A DNA stretch of 6,448 bases from Anaerolineae bacterium (GTDB lineage: Bacteria > Chloroflexota > Anaerolineae > Aggregatilineales > Phototrophicaceae). Below the pieces are notes generated by a model. It worked only from the letters and a program-made list of their open reading frames with translations. It was not told the origin of the DNA and searched no databases. Location of the stretch: the NCBI GenBank assembly GCA_020848855.1, contig JADLHH010000510.1, positions 1 through 6,448 of the forward strand. The letters are read 5' to 3'. Positions 1-6,107 of the stretch are shown piece after piece (positions within the stretch are counted from its first letter, which is position 1; the number at the start of each line of letters is the position of its first letter). Made by a program: the position numbers and the translations under genes.

Positions 1-1353
1 GGAAACCAAGCCCCACGCCGCCAGCACCACCAGCGCCGGGTACGCCGGCAGGAAGTAGCGCATACTCGTGACCCAGTTGCGCCCCAGCCAGCCGAAATAC
101 AGCAGCACCCACGCGAACAGAATCATGTTCATGATCGCGCCGGGCTTGCCGCGCACGATCCGGTAGCCTGCCCACAGCCAACTGAGCCATGCCATCACGC
201 CCAGGGGCAGCCCCATACCCCACACCACCCTGTTGTTGAGCGGGAACAGGTACGGCAGCCGGTTCACCCACTGGAAATTCGGGGGGCTGTCGATTGTCCC
301 GTTGTTGAGCGCCTGCGCCGTGCCCATGTTGTCGAGCCAGCGCTGATCGAGCGAGAGACCGAAGAACCCCGGTCCGGTGAAAGCATACGGGTTGAAGATG
401 CGGAAGCAGATGACCGAAATAACTGCCGCCAGCGCCAGCCCGCCGAAGTGATACAGGATGGCGTGACTGCGCTCGCCGGGGGCGAGACGGCTTTCCAGCG
501 CGGGAACCATCTGCAGGAAACCGGCGACAGCGATCATCGCCGCCAGCGGAACCAGATTGATGCGGCTCGCCACCGCGCAGCCGAAGAAGAAGCCGAACAG
601 CGCGTAGTGCGAAATCCTGCCTTCGCGCTGCACCTGCACGGCGAACAGGATCGCCAGCGCCGAGAACAGGTTCCCAATCGCATCGACCGTGCCGAAATGC
701 GCCATCTGAATCGAAAAGACGGTGACGGCGTACAGAAAAGCCGCCAGCAGCCCGATCCATTTGTCGTGCAGCTTCGCGCCGATCACGAAGCAGATGACGA
801 TGATGCCCATCTCGGACAGCGCTGACAGGAACCGCCAGATCAGATGGACGCCGTCATAGGTCGCCCACTGATTGCCACTGTAGCTGAGGTAACTGGGGTC
901 GCTGTTCGCCAGAATGTTATGGGCGATCCATTCCGAGCCGGAGACGACGATTTCAGCGACATTCTTGACGATGAACAGCGGCAGCGTGCCATACACGTAC
1001 AGCCCGTGCGCCGAATTGGCGTTGAGCGGGTTCAGCGTCGAACACATCGCATCGAAAAATGTGCCCATGCCCGCCGTATCCGGGTAGCGCTGGATGCACA
1101 TCGCGATCTGCGCTTCGCGGGCGTCGGGGTTGCCGCTGGGGTTCAGTTGTTCGCCCAAGCCCTGCACCACATCGGTCAGGAAGCGCTCGTCCGGGTGCAG
1201 ATGCGTGAAATCGTCCCAGTTCAGCCCGACAAACCGGAAATACCCGCCGATCAGTATCACGAACACCAGCAGCAAACCGACCAGCGCGTCGCTGCGGGCA
1301 ATCGACCGGCGTTCGGGCATCGTCAATTCGGGCAGATGCTGCACTTCTTGCAT
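1..1353 (-). CDS. GT-C fold membrane glycosyltransferase, GT39/ArnT-PMT-like (partial, C-terminus missing)
   Basis: The frame stays open for 451 codons from ATG at 1353 to the window edge with no stop, so the C-terminus is outside. A short basic N-terminus is followed by a first membrane helix (about residues 23-43) and then a large outer loop with HLHPDERF (D55, E56). This is the place where GT-C enzymes carry the acidic residues that bind the metal or lipid-phosphate-sugar donor. The loop also has C86 and C104, which could form a disulfide. Further hydrophobic segments lie near 118-137, 170-192, 198-216, 223-242, 255-286, 300-320, 376-397, 408-422 and 432-450, with QMAHFGTVDA at 216-225. 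The family transfers a sugar from a polyprenyl-phosphate carrier to an acceptor outside the cytoplasmic membrane; the sugar and acceptor here are unknown. The start is supported by an AAAAAGG ribosome site six bases upstream. It follows another GT-C gene after 154 bases. The general class is clear, the specificity is not. Confidence 0.9.
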   Translation of the reverse strand, partial: MQEVQHLPELTMPERRSIARSDALVGLLLVFVILIGGYFRFVGLNWDDFTHLHPDERFLTDVVQGLGEQLNPSGNPDAREAQIAMCIQRYPDTAGMGTFFDAMCSTLNPLNANSAHGLYVYGTLPLFIVKNVAEIVVSGSEWIAHNILANSDPSYLSYSGNQWATYDGVHLIWRFLSALSEMGIIVICFVIGAKLHDKWIGLLAAFLYAVTVFSIQMAHFGTVDAIGNLFSALAILFAVQVQREGRISHYALFGFFFGCAVASRINLVPLAAMIAVAGFLQMVPALESRLAPGERSHAILYHFGGLALAAVISVICFRIFNPYAFTGPGFFGLSLDQRWLDNMGTAQALNNGTIDSPPNFQWVNRLPYLFPLNNRVVWGMGLPLGVMAWLSWLWAGYRIVRGKPGAIMNMILFAWVLLYFGWLGRNWVTSMRYFLPAYPALVVLAAWGLVS

Positions 1354-1359
1354 GGAAAA

Positions 1360-1366
1360 CCTTTTT
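1360..1366 (-). promoter_or_regulatory. Ribosome binding site of the downstream GT-C gene
   Basis: The minus strand reads AAAAAGG, then six bases (TTTTCC), then the ATG at 1353. This is the clearest Shine-Dalgarno-like site in the window and fixes the start of the 1353-1 gene. It lies one base downstream of the arm of an inverted repeat (1368-1374). Confidence 0.6.
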
Positions 1367-1367
1367 G

Positions 1368-1424
1368 AAGACAGGCTGTCAGCGCTCAGCTTTCAGCGAA
1401 AGGCTAGGTGCGAAAAGCTGTCTT
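1368..1424. repeat. Inverted repeat pair next to the ribosome site
   Basis: The arms AAGACAG (1368-1374) and CTGTCTT (1418-1424) are perfect 7-bp complements enclosing 43 bases. A second 7-bp pair (1387-1393 with 1414-1420) lies mostly inside and shares 1418-1420 with the outer arm, so the two stems exclude each other. The inner arm 1370-1374 can also pair with 1376-1380, though a one-base centre makes that a DNA palindrome rather than an RNA hairpin. Stems this short can arise by chance. Confidence 0.35.
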
Positions 1425-1507
1425 TGCTTTCAAATCCGCCGGCTGACTAACATTGACTGACCCTGTTATTGTACAGACCGGCGCTCAACATTCCTCACCA
1501 CCGAAAT

Positions 1508-4051
1508 TTATGAGCCGTTTGCGCTCACCTGCAGACCATGACCCGACAGAAACGCCGCGAACCCGTCCTCTCCAGGCGCGGGCACGAAGTACAGGTTGAA
1601 GCTATGCCCCGGCTGGTAGGTCGTCCGCGTCTCCCAGTAGCCCGTCGGGAAGTTTGTTAACAACCATTCCTGCGCCTGGGTGTCGTTCGGCGAGTAGAAG
1701 AACAGCAGGTCGCGGGTCGCGTCCAGATGGTATTGATCGGCGCGCAGCGACCCCTGCGCCAGATACGCTGGAACGTCTTCCAGCTTGGTAATCGTGTTGG
1801 GCCAGTCGATACGCCCGGCTTCGATGCCCAGCGCGCGATGATCCCACCAGTACGGGTATGCGATGATGAAAGCGTTGCCGTAGCCGCTGCTGAGCGCGAA
1901 CTGACGCAGCACCTCGCCGCCGACACTATATGGCAGCGAATTCGCGGTGTACGCGGCGCGGTAATCCTGAAAATACGTCGTCGAATTGACGCCGTAGCTG
2001 ACCAGCAAGACCGCCCCCGTCCCCACCACCGCCACCACCGTCCCAATACGCCCGATCAGGCGAGGGATTGCCAGCGCCAGCAGCGCCAGCGGGAGCGCCG
2101 CCAGCAAATACACGCCGGGCAGCGTCCCGCTCATGCGCGTGGCGCTGGGGTTCTCTATCGGATAAGCGATTGACAGCGCCGATGGCAGCATCATCACCAG
2201 AATCAGGGGCAGCAGCGCCCAGTCGAACGAATCGCGCCGGCGCACCATGCGCGCCAGCCACGCGCCGAGACCAGCGATCAGCAGCCCGCCGCTCACCGGG
2301 TCGAACGCCGGTTGGTTGGGCGCGTTGTTGATCCACGCCACGTCGCCCTTCCAGTTATACATCAGCAGCGCGTTGCGGAAGTTGCTGCTCAACGCCGGGA
2401 TATTCTGGTTGAAAGCGTCGATCAACTCTCCCACTTCCGCTGAGCGCATGACGAGATTGCCATTTTCGTCTGTCGTCTGGGTCACGTCGTCGCCGAACAA
2501 CCGCCCGTAAGTGCGCCGCCAGAAATCTTCCGGGTATTCCGTGTCGTAGCGGAACAACGGCACGAATATCACGAATGCGACGATCACCAGCGCGGTGAGG
2601 TTTACCAGCATATGCCCGCGCTCGCGCATCGAGCGCAGCCCGAAGACGAAGGCAATGCCGACCGCGACCAGTATGGCAACCGGCATCATGCGGATCGCCT
2701 GATACGCGTACAAGCCAACGCCGAGCGCCAGCCCGGCGCAGATGAAGTCGCTGCGGCGGTTGTAGCGCACCGCCCGCGCCAGAAAGATCGTGATCAGCGC
2801 GACGAACAGCGGCGTCAGTACGATGCGCAGACCGAGGCGGCTGAGCATCTCGTGCCAGTAGCTGACGGCGACCAGCGCTGCCAGCGCCAGCCCGACGGCG
2901 TTGCCGAGCCTCGGCTCGTCCCTGCCGATGACTTCGCGCCCCATCCACCACAGCACGGGCAGCGTGATCAGCCCTTCGAGCACCGTCAGCAGCTTGAGTA
3001 ACGTGAAGTTGAGTTCGGTTCCGGGCAGGTACGACAGCAGCGCCAGCGAGTAGAACTGGATAGCGTCGCGCCCGTGATTGTTGGCGAAGAAGACGTTAGT
3101 TTCGCCGTGCAGCACGCGGTTCACGTCGAGCAGCTTCTCGACGTGGTCGCTGGTCATCTCCGGCGGCGTGCCGCTGAGGTCGGCAAAACGAAAGTACGCG
3201 CCGAACGCCATGATGCCGATCAGCGCGATCAGTGTCCAGGTGATGCGAATCCGGGTCGTGCCCAGCCAGCGGAACGACCGCTGCACGCCCGACAGGGGCG
3301 ACCAGCCTTGCGGCGCGAGCACCCACACCCACAGGATGATGCTGGTGATCCACGCCATCACGCCGACCAGCGTGAACATGTTATGACCGTTATACACCCA
3401 TGCCGCGTAAGCCGTGACCGCACCGGCGGCTGCCACGACCAGCCGCACCGGCGACAGCACCAGCACGGTTTCGCGGCGGCTCGGCTGCGGCTGAGACAAG
3501 ACCGTGTGACGCCCTGCCGGGATCAGTTCGCTGACCAGCCACAGGATGAACGCCGCCAGCAGGTACGGCGCGCCCACGTCCAGCCCGGACTGTTCCGAGC
3601 GGATTGGCGATTCGAACATGATCCCGCCGCCACGCACGGCGATCAGCAGCGCGACGTCGCGGATCGCCCACTGGACGAGCACCAGCACCCGGCGGGCGGG
3701 CAGTTCCTCGACCGGCTGGATGGCGACGGTTGGCTCCGCTTCGTTATCCACCACCGACGGCTCATCGGCGTACAGCGGCGAATCCTGCGACCACGCGCGC
3801 GGTCTGGGCTTCGAAATCGGCGTGTACGGCGGGGGCGCGAACACCGACGGCGCTTCCGCCTGTCGCTGCGGTGAATAGGTCGACGTGCGCGCGACCGCCG
3901 TCAGCGCTCGCAGCGTCGGGATCGGCTGCTTCACGAGCAGCCCCAGCGCCTCCAGCAGCGTCAGGTCTTCAAAGCTGCGCTCGGTCTCGCCCGATACCGG
4001 CGTTCCGCTGCTGCGAAGGTCTTCGTCGTGTCGGTCGTGTTCGTCCATCAT
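1508..4051 (-). CDS. GT-C fold membrane glycosyltransferase, GT39-like, with cytosolic N-terminal extension
   Basis: The product is 847 residues from ATG at 4051. About 120 N-terminal residues are polar, acidic and proline-rich, without a signal peptide, and are probably cytosolic. Four hydrophobic segments follow (about 122-141, 161-179, 196-220, 225-245) before the usual GT-C core begins near 271. After that core helix comes the outer loop PPEMTSDHVEK (E298, D302, E305) and NNHGRDAIQFY (324-334), which matches the layout of GT39-type enzymes using polyprenyl-phosphate sugars, although the common D-E pair is D-H here. Many membrane helices follow up to about 688, with ENPSATRMSG (633-642) between two of them, and a soluble domain of about 160 residues (YPYWWDH near 732-738) ends the protein, probably outside the membrane. 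The ATG overlaps the TGA of the methyltransferase gene as ATGA, implying translational coupling. A GTG at 4075 would add eight residues, and ATG at 4048 would remove one. Sugar and acceptor are unknown. Confidence 0.9.
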   Translation of the reverse strand: MMDEHDRHDEDLRSSGTPVSGETERSFEDLTLLEALGLLVKQPIPTLRALTAVARTSTYSPQRQAEAPSVFAPPPYTPISKPRPRAWSQDSPLYADEPSVVDNEAEPTVAIQPVEELPARRVLVLVQWAIRDVALLIAVRGGGIMFESPIRSEQSGLDVGAPYLLAAFILWLVSELIPAGRHTVLSQPQPSRRETVLVLSPVRLVVAAAGAVTAYAAWVYNGHNMFTLVGVMAWITSIILWVWVLAPQGWSPLSGVQRSFRWLGTTRIRITWTLIALIGIMAFGAYFRFADLSGTPPEMTSDHVEKLLDVNRVLHGETNVFFANNHGRDAIQFYSLALLSYLPGTELNFTLLKLLTVLEGLITLPVLWWMGREVIGRDEPRLGNAVGLALAALVAVSYWHEMLSRLGLRIVLTPLFVALITIFLARAVRYNRRSDFICAGLALGVGLYAYQAIRMMPVAILVAVGIAFVFGLRSMRERGHMLVNLTALVIVAFVIFVPLFRYDTEYPEDFWRRTYGRLFGDDVTQTTDENGNLVMRSAEVGELIDAFNQNIPALSSNFRNALLMYNWKGDVAWINNAPNQPAFDPVSGGLLIAGLGAWLARMVRRRDSFDWALLPLILVMMLPSALSIAYPIENPSATRMSGTLPGVYLLAALPLALLALAIPRLIGRIGTVVAVVGTGAVLLVSYGVNSTTYFQDYRAAYTANSLPYSVGGEVLRQFALSSGYGNAFIIAYPYWWDHRALGIEAGRIDWPNTITKLEDVPAYLAQGSLRADQYHLDATRDLLFFYSPNDTQAQEWLLTNFPTGYWETRTTYQPGHSFNLYFVPAPGEDGFAAFLSGHGLQVSANGS

Positions 4052-4959
4052 GCCGGTTTGCGCCCTTTTGCGCACAGGTTCACCGTCGACCGCCCGACCG
4101 GTTCGTTGATCGGGTTATTACGGTCGAAGAAGTTTAATACCTTGATACCTAGATTTATCGGATTCAGCAAGCTGCCGTCGTTCTTGTCGAAGCTGGTACG
4201 GTCGGCGGCGTTTGCCATCGTCTCCGGCAGCGCGCCCGATTCCAGCAGCGGCTTGCCGATGCCGTAAACCAGATTGTGGATGAATGGGAAACTGTCGTGG
4301 GTGAAGGCGCGCTCTTCTTCCAGGGTGAAGCCCGCGCTGCGCACCGCGTTGTGAAGCTGGTCGCGCTTGTACAGCCGAACGTGATTCGCCCACAGCCCGG
4401 CGAACATCCCGTGACTGATGTGCCGGTGGAAGAGTGTCTCCAGCGTCTTGTTGATCGGGTCCCACCAGAACGGGTAATTGGCATTCGGCACGGTGATCGC
4501 CACCACGCCGCCCGGCTTCAGCACGCGATAGATTTCCTTCAGCCCGGCAACGTCGTCGTCGATGTGTTCGAGGATTTCCGACAGAATCACCGCGTCGAAG
4601 CTGTTGTCGGGGTATGACAGCGCGTAGATGTTGCAGTTGTGCAGGGCAATGTCGGGCAAATGCCCGACGTTGCGCTGTGCCTTGAGGATCACGTCCCAGT
4701 CGAGTTCCGCGCCGACGAGTCGGCATTGACTCACATAGCGGAACATGTTCAGGTAGAAGCCGCGCCCACACGGCATGTCGAGGATCGTCATATCGTCGGT
4801 CGGCTGAATCCATTCGAAGATCGTCTGGACGCGCTTCTTGAACGCCATGTCGGCTTCGTTACGCGTCATGTGGGCGATCAGCGCCGGGTCAACCACCAGA
4901 TTGACCGCCGGATTGACCGCCGGGGCTGGGTTTGGCGTAGGTGCGGAATTGTTCTTCAT
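4048..4959 (-). CDS. Class I SAM-dependent methyltransferase (Methyltransf_11-like)
   Basis: The product is 303 residues, cytosolic, with the Rossmann-type SAM fold. Motif I is ILDMPCGRG (59-67), the acidic residue at the end of strand two is E85 in GAELD, the adenine-side segment is HNCNIYAL (107-114), and YPDNSFDAVILSEILEHI (116-133) followed by VLKPGGVVAITVPN (146-159) is typical of the UbiE/Methyltransf_11 group. The C-terminal 100 residues lack a recognised motif and may bind the acceptor. Its place between a GT4 and a GT-C enzyme suggests that it methylates a sugar or lipid-linked glycan, but this is inference from context. The start is uncertain. ATG 4959 overlaps the GT4 gene by 71 bases and gives a Pro/Asn/Val-rich head (residues 4-25) that looks unstructured. 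ATG 4869 (residue 31) would avoid the overlap and leave 19 bases between the genes. Neither has a strong ribosome site. The stop TGA overlaps the next ATG. Confidence 0.9.
   Translation of the reverse strand: MKNNSAPTPNPAPAVNPAVNLVVDPALIAHMTRNEADMAFKKRVQTIFEWIQPTDDMTILDMPCGRGFYLNMFRYVSQCRLVGAELDWDVILKAQRNVGHLPDIALHNCNIYALSYPDNSFDAVILSEILEHIDDDVAGLKEIYRVLKPGGVVAITVPNANYPFWWDPINKTLETLFHRHISHGMFAGLWANHVRLYKRDQLHNAVRSAGFTLEEERAFTHDSFPFIHNLVYGIGKPLLESGALPETMANAADRTSFDKNDGSLLNPINLGIKVLNFFDRNNPINEPVGRSTVNLCAKGRKPA
4063..4069 (-). promoter_or_regulatory. Possible ribosome binding site inside the methyltransferase 3' end
   Basis: The minus strand reads AAAAGGG, 11 bases before ATG 4051 and 14 before ATG 4048. 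The spacing is a little long, but the site favours these starts over GTG 4075, which lies upstream of it. The site sits inside the last codons of the methyltransferase gene, as expected for coupled overlapping genes. Confidence 0.4.
4887..4923. repeat. 12-bp tandem repeat in a two-frame overlap
   Basis: On the minus strand the unit CGGCGGTCAATC occurs twice in perfect tandem (4922-4899, with one extra matching base at 4923), followed by a decayed third copy (4898-4887, 7 of 12 matching). Because 12 is a multiple of three, both overlapping frames are kept: the GT4 frame reads GGQS-GGQS-GG and stops in the third copy, while the methyltransferase frame reads PAVN-PAVN-LVVD. Confidence 0.85.
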
Positions 4960-6100
4960 AACAGTCTATGGTCTTCTGGAATGAAAATTTCTGCTCGATT
5001 TCAGCGCGCGGCTTGCGATACTGCTCCGGGTGATCAAGCACGTCCACCAGCGCCGCGCCGATGGACTCCCAATCGCCGGGGTGCGCCAGCTTGCCCATGC
5101 CGGTCTCGCGCACCGGAACGCGCCCGCCGGGGATATCGGTCGCCACGACCGGCGTGCCGCACAGCATCGCCTCAACCTGCGCCAGCGCGAAACACTCGCT
5201 GTCGCTGCTGAGCACCTGCACGTCGCACGCCGCATAGAAGTTCGCCACGTCCTGCGTATCGGTCAGCAAGCCGAGAAAGATCAGGCGGTCGCGGAACTGC
5301 TCGACCAGCGCCTGCTGCCGCTCCCAGGTGTTCTCGTAGCGAATTTTGTGCTCCCCGGCGAACACCAGTCGGGCATTCGGGTATTTCTTCAGGACGACTT
5401 CCAGCGCCCGGATCGCCAGATCGGGGCGCTTCTCCTCGACGAAACGGTGCGCGAAGCCGATCAGCGGACCGCCGTCTTTGCCCCACGCAGCGCGAAGCTG
5501 CTCGACGCGCGCCGGATCAGGAGTCGGCATCTGAACCGGCGGGTAGACCGGCGTCACCTTGCCCATGAACGGCTGCAAATAGTACGAGTGGTCGGCATAG
5601 TCCTGGCTGTAGGCGAGTATATGGCTCGCCCGGCGCGCCAGCAGGGTATACATGGCATACATGCCGCCCTGAATGACCCGGTTGAACAGCCCGCCCGGCA
5701 GGATCAGGTCGCCGTGATGCGTGACGACGACGTTCTTGCCCGTCACCAGCGACATCCCGGCGATAATGGCAGACTCCGGCGCAGGCGTATGCACGCTGAC
5801 GATGTCGTGTTCGCGCATCAATTTGTACAGCGCCCAGGGATAGGCAGGCATAACCATGCCCCGGCTCAGCCGGAGCGGCGCCCACAGCCGAACGATTCGC
5901 ACACCCTCGTGCATTGTCGTGTCGTCGCGCGGCAGGTCATTGCTGTAGCGCGCCGTCAGCACCGTGACTTCGTGACCGCGCCGCACCAGTTCCTCGGCGA
6001 CGCGCTGGACGTGGATGGTTAATCCGGTTCGGTGAGGAAAATAGTACAGCAGACAGATGAGGATTTTGAGCTTGTCTGCACGGCGACCGTTGCTCGACAT
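4889..6100 (-). CDS. GT4 family (GT-B fold) glycosyltransferase
   Basis: The product is 403 residues, a normal size for GT4 retaining glycosyltransferases, which move sugar from a nucleotide donor to a lipid- or sugar-linked acceptor on the inner face of the membrane. The N-terminal domain opens with KILICLLYYFPHRTGLTIHV (12-31), with the glycine-bearing acceptor-side loop and a helix ending LVRRGHEVTVLTAR (38-51). THHGD (127-131) follows. The C-terminal domain has GFAHRFVEEKRPDLAIRAL (215-233), where R219 and K224 fit the donor diphosphate contacts, LVFAGE (245-250), and the E-x7-E motif as ECFALAQVE (302-310) followed by GTPVVATDIPGG (315-326). The last ten residues, GGQSGGQSGG, come from a DNA tandem repeat and look like a flexible tail. 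The start at 6100 is the only nearby ATG and lies 7 bases after the upstream stop; its ribosome site is weak (GAAGG about 15 bases away). The sugar specificity cannot be predicted. Confidence 0.95.
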   Translation of the reverse strand: MSSNGRRADKLKILICLLYYFPHRTGLTIHVQRVAEELVRRGHEVTVLTARYSNDLPRDDTTMHEGVRIVRLWAPLRLSRGMVMPAYPWALYKLMREHDIVSVHTPAPESAIIAGMSLVTGKNVVVTHHGDLILPGGLFNRVIQGGMYAMYTLLARRASHILAYSQDYADHSYYLQPFMGKVTPVYPPVQMPTPDPARVEQLRAAWGKDGGPLIGFAHRFVEEKRPDLAIRALEVVLKKYPNARLVFAGEHKIRYENTWERQQALVEQFRDRLIFLGLLTDTQDVANFYAACDVQVLSSDSECFALAQVEAMLCGTPVVATDIPGGRVPVRETGMGKLAHPGDWESIGAALVDVLDHPEQYRKPRAEIEQKFSFQKTIDCYEEQFRTYAKPSPGGQSGGQSGG

Positions 6101-6107
6101 GAGTGCG

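Larger units (their letters stand above)
1354..1507 (-). other. Intergenic leader between two GT-C genes, with competing inverted repeats
   Basis: This 154-base gap is the only sizeable non-coding stretch in the window. I see no hairpin followed by a T-run on the minus strand, so there is no clear intrinsic terminator for the upstream gene. A TACAAT hexamer at 1473-1468 resembles a -10 box, but I find no good -35 box 16-18 bases upstream, so a promoter is only possible. Three inverted repeats occur: 1368-1374 with 1418-1424 (AAGACAG/CTGTCTT), 1387-1393 with 1414-1420 (CAGCTTT/AAAGCTG), and 1370-1374 with 1376-1380. They share bases and cannot all form at once. A further pair, CGCCGG/CCGGCG, brackets the TACAAT region. 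The gap probably acts as a 5' leader for the 1353-1 gene. Confidence 0.5.

Noticed and set aside
448..1368. Plus-strand open frames opposite the partial GT-C gene (448-825 and 844-1368)
   Set aside because: The minus-strand frame has clear membrane helices, the HPDERF motif and a good ribosome site; the plus-strand products have biased composition and no family resemblance.
1468..1473. TACAAT on the minus strand as a -10 promoter box
   Set aside because: There is no acceptable -35 box at 16-18 bases; the TTGAGC upstream is only 9 bases away. It is mentioned in the leader entry but not called as a promoter.
1447..1491. Minus-strand 14-codon frame (ATG 1491 to TAG 1447) in the leader, preceded by GGTGAGGA
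   Set aside because: The purine-rich stretch is almost directly against the ATG, too close for normal ribosome binding, and the peptide shows no run of one amino acid as in attenuator leaders. A chance frame is more likely.
2066..2106. Repeated gccagc/agcgcc motifs that look like short tandem repeats
   Set aside because: They encode Ala/Leu-rich membrane helices (GCG CTG and GCT GGC codons) and have no regular period, so coding bias explains them.
3074..3874. Plus-strand open frame of 266 codons
   Set aside because: It is antisense to the GT-C gene, with the same Arg/Gln/His/Asp-rich composition and no motif or ribosome site, so it is taken as a shadow.
5030..6022. Plus-strand open frame of 330 codons
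   Set aside because: It lies wholly antisense to the well-supported GT4 gene, its product is rich in Arg, His, Gln and Asp with no recognisable domain, and long antisense frames are expected opposite GC-rich genes.
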